Below are positions 1 to 8,676 of a DNA stretch of 64,000 bases, one piece after another. The stretch spans positions 62,001-126,000 of the forward strand of contig NZ_ANHX01000076.1 of assembly GCF_000316035.1 (NCBI RefSeq), given 5' to 3'. The notes below the pieces were generated by a model. The model did no database searches, was not told where the DNA came from, and worked only from the letters and a program-made list of their open reading frames with translations. The DNA is from Paenibacillus sp. PAMC 26794 (GTDB lineage: Bacteria > Bacillota > Bacilli > Paenibacillales > Paenibacillaceae). Position 1 is the stretch's first letter. Every line of letters starts with the position of its first letter. Both the position numbers and the translations under genes were made by a program.

Positions 1-340
1 CGCGTGCAGAATAACCTTCCGGTCTATAGATGTAACTGCCCAAGTGGGATGATAGGTTCCCATGAGCAGCGGGCTAACGGCTAACGAATCTGACATGCCT
101 TAAATGCCGAATTAGCCTAGAGTGCAAAATCTAACGAACCTCAGCGACGTTATTCCGGCAGAAAACGGGTAAAAATCGATAGAAAGCCTATAAATGATTG
201 AAATAACTTCTCTCAGATTCGTTAGATTACAAACTTGCGGAAAATGGAGCAAATAAGACGTGTGGAGTTCGTTAGCGAGCAGGCTAACGTGGATAGAGAT
301 CAATTTTCCAAGAGTGTTTGAAAGTATTTTAGACAGTTAA
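1..340. repeat. intergenic region with CTAACGAA-type dispersed repeat units
   Basis: No gene is evident. The motif CTAACGAAYC occurs at 81-90 and 131-140 and in inverted form (GATTCGTTAG-like) at 216-225 and 266-275, giving two pairs about 50 bp apart. The same paired arrangement is present at 8755-8814 and in the sequence split by the insertion element at 7145-8676. The interior between paired motifs is also partly conserved. Positions 3-14 could be the last codons of an upstream gene (yycH is expected there), but this is too short to claim. Confidence 0.6.
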
Positions 341-358
341 GTGAGAGAGGTGAAAGTT

Positions 359-1102
359 TTGGATTGGGGACGGGCGAAAAATGTGTTGATCTATGCCTTT
401 CTGCTGCTCAATCTGGTGCTGGGATACCAGATCTGGATGGATGCGCGAGAGACGGCCGGAGCCAATCTGGACTTCACCTCACTGGCAGATAATACACAGC
501 AGGCGATGGAAGAGAAGGGCATTCAGGTGCTGGCTCCGATTCCGAATGAAACGCCAAAGCTGCCGAAGTTGTCGTATGAGTTCATTGAAGAGGACAAGGC
601 TGGCGTAGATATGGAGCTGGAACAGCCTGTAGATAGCAAGTTGATCTTCTCGCAGAGTGAATTGGAAGATGCATTGCAGCGTGAGATTCCACAGATCGGG
701 ACATACCGGCTGGATCAGCTGATGGCCGAGGATGGGGCTTTTGTGCTTCACCCACTCGTGGATGGCAAATGGCCGCTCTTCAATGTGAGTCTGGAGCTAT
801 TCTACAGCGACCAGAAAATAACGGGTTACCGTCAAACTCCAGTGCGGATTACGACCGCAGAGGAGAGCGATCAGCAGGTGCTTCCGGCGTCGAAGGCGCT
901 GGGAACGCTGATCGAGAACTTTTTGCCAAATGATGCAATTGTCAAAGATATTCAGCTGGGCTATTACGGCCAGTTGTTCAATTCAGATATACAGGTAGCG
1001 ATGCCGGCATGGCGGTTCGTGCTAGAAAGTGGCGAAGTGTTGTACGTGCAGGGCATCAGTGGGGATGTATTCAGTCCCAAGACAGACAAACCAGGGGAGT
1101 AA
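359..1102 (+). CDS. yycI: YycI, regulatory partner of the WalK sensor kinase
   Basis: YycI is a membrane-anchored extracytoplasmic protein that, with YycH, modulates the essential WalK kinase controlling cell-wall metabolism. The N-terminus DWGRAKN followed by a single hydrophobic helix (about residues 7-25) and a roughly 220-residue outer domain is typical of the family. GTG codons at 341 and 350 are possible starts, but the Shine-Dalgarno AGAGAGG at 344-350 lies about 8 nt before TTG 359, and starting there gives the family N-terminus MDWGRAK, so TTG is preferred. It is followed after 6 nt by yycJ, as in other Bacillota. Upstream yycH is outside the window. Confidence 0.88.
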   Translation: MDWGRAKNVLIYAFLLLNLVLGYQIWMDARETAGANLDFTSLADNTQQAMEEKGIQVLAPIPNETPKLPKLSYEFIEEDKAGVDMELEQPVDSKLIFSQSELEDALQREIPQIGTYRLDQLMAEDGAFVLHPLVDGKWPLFNVSLELFYSDQKITGYRQTPVRITTAEESDQQVLPASKALGTLIENFLPNDAIVKDIQLGYYGQLFNSDIQVAMPAWRFVLESGEVLYVQGISGDVFSPKTDKPGE

Positions 1103-1108
1103 TGCGTT

Positions 1109-1915
1109 ATGGGGATATATTTTACCGTGTTATCCAGCGGTTCGACAGGTAATGCCACAGTCATACAGCATGGGGGCACCTCTCTCATGATTGACGCGGG
1201 TCTTAGTGCGAAGCGATTGGATGCACTGTTTCAGGAAAGGGAGATTTCTGGGGCAGAACTGGACGGGATTCTGGTTACACATGAACATTCCGATCACATT
1301 AAAGGACTAGGCGCGATGTCTCGGAAATATAATTTACCAATCTACGCGAATCTGAATACGTGGGCGGCACTGGAGAAGTCGGTTGGGGCGATTCCAGAGG
1401 AAAACCGGAGGGTATTTGAGACGGGTGAAAAGCATGATTTTGGGTCACTGCGCGTGGAATCCTTCGGGATCTCGCATGATGCGGCTGAGCCGGTAGGGTA
1501 CACATTCGATGATGGTACGGAGAAGCTGTCTGTTGCAACAGATCTCGGGTACATGAGCGACAAGGTTCGCGATGCGATCTCCGATTCTGACGTGCTGGTG
1601 CTGGAGGCGAATCATGATGTCGAATTGCTGCGTATGGGGCGTTATCCGTGGAACACCAAGCGCCGGATTTTGAGCGACATTGGGCATTTGTCGAACGAAG
1701 CGGCAGGGGCAGCGCTTAGTGAACTGATGAACGGACGCATCAAGCGCACGTATCTGGCACATCTTAGCCGAGATCATAATATGATGGACTTGGCGAAAAT
1801 GACCGTGCGCGACGCGATGGAGAGCCGTGGTTGCTTTTATCAGGATCATGAGTTCAAGCTCTGTGATACGTATTACGACCGTCCTACGCCATGGGATAGG
1901 GTGGGTGAGCCATAA
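1109..1915 (+). CDS. yycJ: YycJ/WalJ metallo-beta-lactamase-fold hydrolase
   Basis: This is a cytoplasmic MBL-fold protein of the WalJ family, a predicted 5'-to-3' DNA exonuclease linked to coordination of replication and cell division. The metal-binding signature HEHSDH is at residues 58-63, with further conserved His/Asp positions such as GISHDA and ATDLGY. The length of 268 residues is usual. ATG 1109 has the ribosome site AGGGGAG at 1093-1099. The gene sits 6 nt after yycI, and its 3' end overlaps a convergent small gene on the minus strand by 32 nt. Confidence 0.9.
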   Translation: MGIYFTVLSSGSTGNATVIQHGGTSLMIDAGLSAKRLDALFQEREISGAELDGILVTHEHSDHIKGLGAMSRKYNLPIYANLNTWAALEKSVGAIPEENRRVFETGEKHDFGSLRVESFGISHDAAEPVGYTFDDGTEKLSVATDLGYMSDKVRDAISDSDVLVLEANHDVELLRMGRYPWNTKRRILSDIGHLSNEAAGAALSELMNGRIKRTYLAHLSRDHNMMDLAKMTVRDAMESRGCFYQDHEFKLCDTYYDRPTPWDRVGEP

Positions 1916-2096
1916 AGCTGTCCAGTTCGGCGGCTTTGCGCTCGACTTCCTCGCGGGTCAGGATGCCTTTATCAATAAGCAGTTCAATGATGGTGCTGAG
2001 TGCAAGGGTATTACGATAGTGTTCATCTTTGAGATCGGCCAGCTTGGCCGCCATATGAACTTCATCCATAGCTGTGAGTGTACGTGTGCGATCCAT
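1884..2096 (-). CDS. small conserved-looking protein, function unknown (70 aa)
   Basis: A 70-residue protein on the minus strand, convergent with yycJ and overlapping its last 32 nt. It has a strong ribosome site, GAGGAGG, about 6 nt before the ATG, which supports translation. The sequence is mostly helical and charged (ADLKDEHYRN, LIDKGILTREEVERKAAELD), with a short segment resembling an initiation-type helix-turn-helix. No membrane segment or cysteine motif is present. I do not recognise a named family. Confidence 0.65.
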   Translation of the reverse strand: MDRTRTLTAMDEVHMAAKLADLKDEHYRNTLALSTIIELLIDKGILTREEVERKAAELDSFMAHPPYPMA

Positions 2097-2857
2097 ATAT
2101 ATCCTCCTCTATGAAGCTTCGAATTGTCTTTTACTATTATTGTAGTCAGGCTGGGTGGAAAACATTCCTCTTTTTGCCGCTAACATTTGTGTGATGAGAC
2201 GTGTATGCTGAACCTGTGACTATGCAGGGGTGAAAAAGTTCTTCAAATTTGCCAAAATGGCGCTTAGCGGACCGGATTTTGTGGTGATAGATACTATGGA
2301 CCTTTATTGTTAAACGCGTTATAGCGGAAATTTGCTTTAATTTTCGTAAATATGCAACTTTTTGTGATTTGACGTGTTTAGTATATGAGGAGCATTGTGA
2401 TTTTGGCTGTTTTGCGTGTGAAATGGCATGTCATAGAATGCGAGAGCATGATTGATAGAGTCACTGACAGAATGGCGTGTCCGTTCTGTTGTACATAGAC
2501 GCTGTATCTTGATTTGAACCCGGGATGCGGCGATATGCAAGACCATTTTATAAAAATGCAAAAAAGCATGGGAAACGAGAGGTTATTTACGGTACGCACG
2601 TAACGAAAGACACAGAACGAGGCTGGAGAAGCGAAGCGATCGCCTGAAAGCTTTCTGAAAGAAAGCTACTTCGGAAGCATATGCTATGAACAAATTTTAC
2701 CTAGGAAAAAGAAATAAAAAAAATTTGTGAGTAACAGCGATCGGAAGCTCGGCTGTGGCTGGAGTGGGGTAACGTAAGAACACCATCGTTGAACCATGCG
2801 ACAACTTAGGCGGCAGTCAGGGTCTTGATGCGTGACAACGAAGGGGAGAGGATCACG
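2097..2857. other. long intergenic region upstream of the HtrA-type gene
   Basis: About 760 bases without a convincing gene. Its 3' part contains the structured repeat described separately at 2621-2755. The rest shows only short open frames without ribosome sites. Promoters for the minus-strand 70-aa gene and for the HtrA gene are expected here, but none could be assigned with confidence. Confidence 0.4.
2621..2755. repeat. structured intergenic repeat, copy A
   Basis: The boundaries GCTGGAGAAGCG and CAGCGATCGGAAG are shared with a second intergenic segment at 50239-50343 while the interior differs. Inside, CAAATTTT (2691-2698) can pair with AAAATTTG (2720-2727), and an AGCTTTC/GAAAGCT hairpin lies at about 2650-2668. 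CGATCGC near 2637 can pair with GCGATCG near 2737. The conserved borders and different but still pairing stems suggest a dispersed structured element (RNA or miniature repeat). No family name is known to me. Confidence 0.55.
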
Positions 2858-4135
2858 ATGGGATTGTTTGGAGACGATTTTTATTCAACCAAAGTATCAA
2901 GACGCGCCGAACCTGAACAGAAAGGCAAACTTCAGATTATCCGCCCTGGAGGCAGAGCACGTGGACGTGACCGCTGGAGCAATCCGCGCAGATCGCGTAC
3001 GGGAATCAGTTCCACAGTGAAGGTAGCTGTGATTAGCTCGGTGATCAGCTCCATCGTGACCGTCATGCTGTTTAGCTTCATCACACAGCCCGCTTCGTTA
3101 CCGCTGGCTAATGCTACAGGTAATGGTGGTGGAGGCGGTGCACAGACAGCGCAGGCAGCTGATCCATACGACCGGATTATCCAGGCAGCAGCACACGTTC
3201 GTCCTTCCGTGGTGAGCATTGTGAACCATAAAACGGGTAGCAGTCTATCGATGGAAGATTCCGCGCTGGGCTCAGGGGTCATTTTCAAGAAGGAAGATGG
3301 CAAGGCCTACATCATGACCAACCACCACGTCGTGGAGGGTGCGAGTGATCTGGAGATTGTGACCGTAGATGGGAAGACACACAAAGCGAAGCTGGTCGGT
3401 AAAGACCGGGTAAGTGACATTGCGGTACTATCTGCAGAAGATAAAGGGCTAGGTGCAGTGGCGGAGATTGGTGATTCCAGCAAACTTCAACGCGGTCAAA
3501 CGGTGTTGGCAATCGGGAACCCACTTGGTCTGGGCGGTACGCTGACATCCGGTATAGTCAGTTACACGGATCGTATTTTGCCTGTATCGATTAATCAGGA
3601 CGGAGTGTACGACTGGGAGCAAAACGTGATCCAGACGGATGCGGCGATTAATGAAGGTAATAGCGGCGGTGCTTTGGTGGACTTGAACGGCAAAGTGGTC
3701 GGCATTAATACGATGAAGATCTCGGATACGGGCGTTGAAGGTCTTGGCTTCGCGATTCCGATGAACGAAGTGATGAAAACAGTAGATTCCCTGCTACTGA
3801 ACGGCAAAGTATCTCGTCCATACCTGGGCGTGTACACGGTTGATCTGAGCAACCCTTATGCACCATTGGATGACGAGCAGCGCAAGGATCTGAAGCTGCC
3901 ATCTCACGTGGATAGTGGCGTGGTTGTGCTGGAAGCATCGGGGCCGGCATCCGAAGCAGGTATGAAGCTGAATGATGTTATTACAGAGTTTGACGGGCAA
4001 AAAATTACCTCCACGCTGGATCTGCGGAAGTATCTGTACGATGAGAAGAAGATTGGGGACACGATTGAAGTGACCTTCTACCGGGATGGGAAAGCGGAGA
4101 AAGTATCGGTGAAGCTGACGGATAAACCAGAGTAA
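2858..4135 (+). CDS. membrane-anchored HtrA/DegP-type serine protease (S1C) with PDZ domain
   Basis: A surface quality-control protease that degrades misfolded secreted proteins; it stands in the position of yycK/htrC next to the yyc genes. One transmembrane helix (about residues 47-68) follows a basic cytoplasmic N-terminus, then a Gly/Ala linker and a trypsin-like domain. The catalytic triad is intact: H157 (NHHVV), D187 (SDIAV) and S269 (GNSGG). A C-terminal PDZ domain covers about residues 325-420. ATG 2858 was chosen over TTG 2825 and ATG 2828 because AAGGGGAGAGG at 2841-2851 lies 6 nt upstream of it. A terminator follows at 4189. Confidence 0.9.
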   Translation: MGLFGDDFYSTKVSRRAEPEQKGKLQIIRPGGRARGRDRWSNPRRSRTGISSTVKVAVISSVISSIVTVMLFSFITQPASLPLANATGNGGGGGAQTAQAADPYDRIIQAAAHVRPSVVSIVNHKTGSSLSMEDSALGSGVIFKKEDGKAYIMTNHHVVEGASDLEIVTVDGKTHKAKLVGKDRVSDIAVLSAEDKGLGAVAEIGDSSKLQRGQTVLAIGNPLGLGGTLTSGIVSYTDRILPVSINQDGVYDWEQNVIQTDAAINEGNSGGALVDLNGKVVGINTMKISDTGVEGLGFAIPMNEVMKTVDSLLLNGKVSRPYLGVYTVDLSNPYAPLDDEQRKDLKLPSHVDSGVVVLEASGPASEAGMKLNDVITEFDGQKITSTLDLRKYLYDEKKIGDTIEVTFYRDGKAEKVSVKLTDKPE

Positions 4136-4188
4136 GGGGAGCCTAACGAGCCCATACTGTTGCACGGATTGAAATAGGGAATGCTAGA

Positions 4189-4220
4189 AGAGTGATCAGA
4201 TCAACTGACCACTCTTTTTT
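4189..4220 (+). terminator. rho-independent terminator of the HtrA-type gene
   Basis: An 11-bp stem AGAGTGATCAG / CTGACCACTCT with one mismatch and a 5-nt loop is followed by TTTTTT. Confidence 0.8.
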
Positions 4221-4430
4221 AGTTATAATGGGTGGACGTGCTCATTCGACAGTAAATGAGTAGATCAACCATTTTTATATTCTCATGATCAGTTAGACCC
4301 GGAGCCAAAGGAGCAGATACATAAGACTAGGGCTGTGGTAAACTGTTGTCAATATGTTGGAGACGGTCGCTGATGCAATAACATCTGTATGTCGATCTGA
4401 TTTTATTTCAGAATGGAAGGGGTATTTCTA

Positions 4431-4955
4431 ATGAAACATTTGAAGAAAAAGATGCTTGGGGGAACGAGCTTGGCGCTGTCGCTGTTTGTGCTGTCGGCCT
4501 GTGGATCGGAGGTAGCTACGACAGGAGCATCTGTAGATACAAGTGCTCTGCAAGAGAAGATTGCAGGGCTTGAGAAGAAACTGGTGGAGCAGGGAGCCAA
4601 GAGCGTTGAGCAGGAGCAAAAGATCGCAGCACTTGAGACCAAGTTGAATGAGCTGAGTACAAATGTGATTGCGGTGGGTGAGGCTGGTGGTCAGACGCCT
4701 GTAGCATCGGGAAACAACGGATCGGCCGGGAAAGGCGATGGGGTACTGATTACCTTTGCCCAGTATGAGAAGCTTGAGGTTGGCATGTCGGTGGGAGATG
4801 TCATCGAGATCCTCGGCGGCGAAGGTGAAGCACTGAGTGAAGCGGAGAATATGGTGGTTTACAACTATAAAGGTACAGCTGGCAATGGTGCCAATGCGGT
4901 TATAGCTTTTCAAGGTGGGAAGCTGTTGACGAAGGCGCAATCGGGATTGAAGTGA
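4431..4955 (+). CDS. lipoprotein with coiled coil and BamE/SmpA-like (DUF3862-type) domain
   Basis: A signal peptide ends in the lipobox VLSAC, so the mature protein should be lipid-anchored at the membrane surface. A heptad-like segment (LQEKIAGLEKKLVEQG onward, about residues 40-75) predicts a coiled coil. A low-complexity Gly/Asn linker leads to a C-terminal domain with YEKLEVGMSVGDVIEILGG, the pattern of small SmpA/BamE-like and DUF3862 domains. ATG 4431 follows AAGGGG at 4417-4422. The function is unknown. It is monocistronic, with its own terminator at 5029. Confidence 0.75.
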   Translation: MKHLKKKMLGGTSLALSLFVLSACGSEVATTGASVDTSALQEKIAGLEKKLVEQGAKSVEQEQKIAALETKLNELSTNVIAVGEAGGQTPVASGNNGSAGKGDGVLITFAQYEKLEVGMSVGDVIEILGGEGEALSEAENMVVYNYKGTAGNGANAVIAFQGGKLLTKAQSGLK

Positions 4956-5028
4956 AATTAGTAATGGATTTGAAGAGAAAATCTTTGGAATGAATTATAC
5001 TCCATTGTTATATGAATTTAAATGGGAG

Positions 5029-5058
5029 CCAATCAGAAAATTCTGGTTGGTTTTTTTT
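5029..5058 (+). terminator. rho-independent terminator
   Basis: Stem CCAATCAGAA / TTCTGGTTGG with a 2-nt loop (one G-U pair) followed by eight T residues, downstream of the 4431-4955 lipoprotein. Confidence 0.8.
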
Positions 5059-5124
5059 GTTGTTTTTATAAAGTCTGTGAGTAGCGGGGAAGTTATTAGA
5101 AATAGATTTTTTTGAATAAATAAC

Positions 5125-5196
5125 TTGACACACGCAGTTAGTTGTAACTATAATAATTACATCGTATAAGTTGTAACTAAAGTAGTTACATATAAT
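5125..5196 (+). promoter_or_regulatory. promoter with two tandem palindromic operators
   Basis: TTGACA (5125-5130) and TATAAT (5149-5154) are separated by 18 nt. The palindrome TGTAACTA-N3-TAATTACA (5143-5161) covers the -10 element. A perfect palindrome TGTAACTA-N3-TAGTTACA (5172-5190) lies 29 bp further on, followed by a second TATAAT at 5191. This arrangement indicates tight repression by a dimeric regulator. Its family is not evident, and no regulator gene lies alongside. A GAAGGGGG ribosome site then precedes a four-codon ORF (ATG 5213). Confidence 0.75.
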
Positions 5197-5347
5197 GCTT
5201 TGAAGGGGGATTATGATATTAAAATAAATGTTAGTCGAAGCAATTGTACAACCAGACTATAGGGCGGTTTAATAAATCAACAAATTAGCTGCTAGATACA
5301 TTGTTATGGATGAACGGCGGCGACATATAGAGAGGGAGATCAATTAA

Positions 5348-6319
5348 ATGTTTACTAAAAAATCATCAATGGGCGTTATGCTCGTTCTATGTTTCATGTT
5401 AATTCTGAGTGCTTGTGCGGGTACAGCAAGTAAAACTGAAAATGCCGAAGACTCTTCATCCAATGCTGCTAGTGCTGGAAATACAAAGAGCGAGGAAACA
5501 AACACACCAGCGGTGGAGCTGAAAGTGACCACCTATAATCCTGGGGAAAACAGCATTTTTGGCGTTTCATCAAACCTGATTGAAGGTCCAACTGAAATCG
5601 TGCTCGTTGATGCGCAGTTCCAAAAGAATGATGCCGAGCAATTGGTCAAAATGATTAAAGATACGGGTAAAAAACTGACCACCGTATATATCAGTCACAA
5701 GGACCCGGACTATTACTTCGGTCTATCGGTAATTCGTGAGGCGTTCCCTGATGCGAAAATCGTTGCGACTCCAGCAACGGTGGAAGGAATCAAGGAAACA
5801 ATTCAAGTGAAGAATGACTATTGGAATCCGATTCTGAAAGAAAATGCACCAACTGCACAGATTGTTCCGGACGTCCTTGAGGGTGCTCAATTGACTGTAG
5901 ATGGAGAAGCCGTAGAGATTATGGGTCTAGATGGTTCCGATCCGTCCCATACATTCCTGTGGATTCCTTCCATTAAAACTGTTCTTGGTGGCGTTCCTGT
6001 CTACGAAAATTCGCACGTATGGATTGCAGATAACCAAACGCCAGAGAGCCGTGACTACTGGCGCCAACTGCTGGACCAAATTATTGCATTGAATCCAGAG
6101 CGAGTGATTCCAGGTCATTATCTGGGTACCAGTGCCGGGGATATATCCAGTGTTACGTTCACCCGTGATTATATTGCTAAGTTTGAAGCAGAGGCAGAGA
6201 CAGCCAAAGATTCTAAAGAACTGATTGCAGCTATGGAAAAAGCATATCCGGACTTTACGAATACAGGCGATCTGGAGACGAGCGCTCAGGTAATTAAAGG
6301 CGAAATTTCTTGGCCTTAA
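5348..6319 (+). CDS. lipoprotein with metallo-beta-lactamase-like fold, variant metal site
   Basis: A signal peptide with lipobox LSAC is followed by an acidic Ser/Asn linker and an MBL-type domain (about residues 60-310). The usual HxHxDH signature is replaced by SHKDPDYYFG, which keeps one His and two Asp, and a later PGHYLG matches the third metal-ligand motif. Such HxDxDY variants are found in proteins annotated as MBL-fold hydrolases of unknown substrate. ATG 5348 follows AGAGAGGGAG. The tandem-operator promoter at 5125-5196 lies upstream with a leader of about 150 nt, so expression is probably tightly regulated. A terminator follows at 6360. Confidence 0.75.
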   Translation: MFTKKSSMGVMLVLCFMLILSACAGTASKTENAEDSSSNAASAGNTKSEETNTPAVELKVTTYNPGENSIFGVSSNLIEGPTEIVLVDAQFQKNDAEQLVKMIKDTGKKLTTVYISHKDPDYYFGLSVIREAFPDAKIVATPATVEGIKETIQVKNDYWNPILKENAPTAQIVPDVLEGAQLTVDGEAVEIMGLDGSDPSHTFLWIPSIKTVLGGVPVYENSHVWIADNQTPESRDYWRQLLDQIIALNPERVIPGHYLGTSAGDISSVTFTRDYIAKFEAEAETAKDSKELIAAMEKAYPDFTNTGDLETSAQVIKGEISWP

Positions 6320-6359
6320 GTATAACGATGGACTTTTGGAAACGGTATAAGTAAAGGGC

Positions 6360-6396
6360 GAACATCCTTATCCTGTTAAGTGGGAAGGATGTTTTT
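6360..6396 (+). terminator. rho-independent terminator
   Basis: Stem AACATCCTT / AAGGATGTT around a 15-nt loop, followed by a T-run, downstream of the MBL-like lipoprotein. Confidence 0.7.
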
Positions 6397-6525
6397 GCTG
6401 TCATTAGGCGTGTAGGGGTTTCTTTTCGGCGGCAGGTGTGATAGAACTGAGAAGTGGCTATCCTGTAATGGGATACGCGGTTGTGAATCGGGAACATAGC
6501 TGGTTACAGAAAGGATGCTTAACGG

Positions 6526-6693
6526 ATGTACGTTGTATGCAAAGAACACGTGGACATTGCCATCGACATGTTTGTCGATGAGTATGAGGACGCTCCAGAT
6601 ATCGTTGATCTGAAGGAGACGGAATTTGCCGACTGGGACCCGCCTGCGAAATGCGCCGAGTGCGAACAGCACGCGGAATTCCTCGTCGTTTAG
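6526..6693 (+). CDS. CxxH/CxxC small protein (BA_5709-type family)
   Basis: A 55-residue protein with an N-terminal CKEH (C5, H8) and a C-terminal CAEC (C43, C46), which together form a likely zinc-binding site. An acidic middle region (MFVDEYEDAPD) is typical. Members of this family lie next to rlmH in many Bacillota, and rlmH is indeed the next backbone gene here, separated only by an insertion sequence and repeats. The ribosome site AGAAAGGA is about 10 nt before the ATG. A terminator follows at 6788. The biochemical function is unknown. Confidence 0.85.
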   Translation: MYVVCKEHVDIAIDMFVDEYEDAPDIVDLKETEFADWDPPAKCAECEQHAEFLVV

Positions 6694-6787
6694 CGTACTG
6701 TAGGACTTAGATGGCCGGAGGCGTGACTTAAGGTGGCGCTTCGGGCTGACTTTCCATCCGGTATGAACATCACAGCAAGAAGCCAAG

Positions 6788-6811
6788 GAGAGCGTGATGA
6801 GCGCTCTTTTT
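6788..6811 (+). terminator. rho-independent terminator of the CxxH/CxxC gene
   Basis: Stem AGAGCG / CGCTCT followed by TTTTT, about 95 nt after the stop codon. Confidence 0.7.
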
Positions 6812-6834
6812 GTCTTTGTGTGGGGAATTGGTGG

Positions 6835-7080
6835 TGGTTGTTAGGCAGCGTGGAGCTGGGCGGGGGTCTTAGGGGTTAACGTGGGAGTAGGCGAGAATAA
6901 GAGAAGATTAAGGTAGGTAGGTGCCGAGTTCCGAGTTGGGAGGGAGCTCAGGTTGTAGCAACCGGGGTGTGTAGGTAATAGAGATCGAAGTCGCTGGGGC
7001 ATTGGGAAAGTGACGTTGGGTAACAGCGATGTGGGTAGGGACATGGGTTGTGGCGGGGCGGGACGGAGCGGAGTAACTCT
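6835..7080. other. strand-asymmetric G-rich intergenic segment
   Basis: The plus strand is strongly G-rich and C-poor, with repeated GGGT/GGTAGG-like words, unlike the flanks. The minus-strand frame across it gives a low-complexity Pro/Leu/Thr peptide without a ribosome site, so it is not called as a gene. I see no other structure. Confidence 0.4.
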
Positions 7081-7135
7081 AAAGAACCTGACGGATCTTA
7101 TTCGTGGCAAATACCGCCTGGTTGAAATCTAACGA

Positions 7136-7144
7136 ATCGTAGAC
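7136..7144. repeat. 9-bp target-site duplication, left copy
   Basis: ATCGTAGAC directly abuts the left terminal inverted repeat of the insertion sequence. The identical 9-mer abuts the right end at 8677-8685. A 9-bp duplication is the value known for IS50/Tn5. Confidence 0.85.
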
Positions 7145-8676
7145 CTAAGCTTGACCCACAATACTTTCCAGAAAAATGGAATATAGCTAAAAGTGTTCAA
7201 ACCGAAATGAAGACGGTATGATGAGAGGAAACGAAACTAAGGGTAGGCGATTAGGCATGTCCACAACACGATTAACTTCCTCTTTACTCCAACCAAATTT
7301 TCAATTCTTTCGAAATATGCGCATCCGATGTGGAAGAACGTTAAATCGGTTCATCCGAACGATGCAGACGTTGTTTAGTCATCCAGAGGCATCCATTGCT
7401 GAAGCCAGTAAGAATGCAGCGGAAGCGAAAGCCATCTACCGTTTATTACAGAATCCGCAGTTGACCGAGGAAAACGTGCTGGAATCGTATCGGACAGAGA
7501 CGCTACGTCAGATGAAACAAACGGAAGAGTCCGTGTTTTTGTGCGTCCAGGATACCACTGAAATTAAATACGGTAATCGAGAAAAAACGCCAGGACTTGG
7601 CGCCTACAATCGCAAGCAAACCAAAGGCTTGCTTGCGCATTCCGCATTGGTGCTTACCCCGTCCGGCCTCCCGCTTGGCCTCTTACATCAAAAAATTTGG
7701 GCACGGGATCTGGCGCTCAAAGCGGAACGGAAGGTCAGCCGCCCTTACGAACAGAAGGAAAGCTACAAGTGGACTGAGGCCGCAAAAGCCAGTGTGCTCG
7801 GCCTCCCAGCAGATATGAAGCTCATTCACATAGGGGACCGGGAAGCCGATTTCTTTGAATTTTTATACCACTTGCATGTTGATGAACAGTCCTATGTCGT
7901 AAGATCCATGCAAAATCGGATCACCGAAGCAGAAGGACTTTTCATGCAGGACGAAGTGCGTAAACAGCCTTCCTCCGGGCAGATTACCGTTTCCCTCCCG
8001 CGAGATACGCGAAGTAGTGAAGCCGCTCGGGATACGACGCTGGAGATTCGTTTTCTGACGGATACGGTACATGTACCGGCACACCTGAAACAAAAAGGGG
8101 CTGCGTATTCGCCTCTTCCCTGCACCCTGATTCATGCGTTGGAAACCACACCGCTGGAAGGCGAAACACCGATTGAATGGTTTCTGCTCACGAATCTTAC
8201 CGTGGCTACGGTAGACGATGCTCGTGAAAAAGTGGCATGGTACGTCCAACGTTGGAAAATTGAGCGGTTCCATTACATTTTAAAAAGTGGTTGCGAGATC
8301 GAAAAATTACAGGAGCGTGACGGTGAACGATTGCGTAAACTCATCCTGTTCTATTCCATAATCGCTGTACAACTCCAACAGATGACCTATCTCGTTCGGC
8401 AAAAGCCTGACGCTCCATGTACTTCGTTCATGGGTGACGAGGAATGGAAGGTTCTTTACCGTGTGGCCAACAAAACGAAAACACTCCCGTCCAAACCACC
8501 TACCCTGCGAGAAAGTGTGATCGCACTCGCCAAACTCGGTGGCTTTTTTGGGACGCAAAAGTGATGGCGATCCAGGAGCGAAGGTTCTTTGGAGGGGCCT
8601 TCAGGCCTTCCGTACCATCTTGGATAACTATCTTTATTTACTGTAAATTATTCCCTTCGTTGTGGGTCAAGCTTAG
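7145..8676 (+). mobile_element. complete IS4-superfamily (IS50/Tn5-like) insertion sequence, 1532 bp
   Basis: The element is bounded by perfect 17-bp inverted repeats, CTAAGCTTGACCCACAA at 7145-7161 and its complement at 8660-8676. Nine-base direct duplications flank it on both sides (7136-7144 and 8677-8685). It carries one transposase gene. Intact ends, an intact gene and a perfect duplication indicate a recent insertion. Removing it rejoins a CTAACGAA-type repeat unit. Confidence 0.93.
7218..8564 (+). CDS. IS50/Tn5-like DDE transposase
   Basis: A 448-residue transposase that catalyses cut-and-paste movement of the surrounding element. The DDE catalytic motifs are visible: the first Asp in VQDTTEIKY, the second in HIGDREADFFEF, and the Glu in the YREK-type signature VQRWKIERFHYILKSG. 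The N-terminal region with the KAIYRLLQNP motif matches Tn5-type DNA-binding domains. The gene is uninterrupted. The start is uncertain: ATG 7218 or 7221, or ATG 7257 preceded by AAGGGTAGG at 7239-7247. Confidence 0.92.
   Translation: MMRGNETKGRRLGMSTTRLTSSLLQPNFQFFRNMRIRCGRTLNRFIRTMQTLFSHPEASIAEASKNAAEAKAIYRLLQNPQLTEENVLESYRTETLRQMKQTEESVFLCVQDTTEIKYGNREKTPGLGAYNRKQTKGLLAHSALVLTPSGLPLGLLHQKIWARDLALKAERKVSRPYEQKESYKWTEAAKASVLGLPADMKLIHIGDREADFFEFLYHLHVDEQSYVVRSMQNRITEAEGLFMQDEVRKQPSSGQITVSLPRDTRSSEAARDTTLEIRFLTDTVHVPAHLKQKGAAYSPLPCTLIHALETTPLEGETPIEWFLLTNLTVATVDDAREKVAWYVQRWKIERFHYILKSGCEIEKLQERDGERLRKLILFYSIIAVQLQQMTYLVRQKPDAPCTSFMGDEEWKVLYRVANKTKTLPSKPPTLRESVIALAKLGGFFGTQK

Noticed and set aside
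6841..7110. 89-codon minus-strand frame rich in Pro, Leu and Thr
   Set aside because: No ribosome site, low-complexity product, and it is explained by the G-rich strand bias of this intergenic segment.
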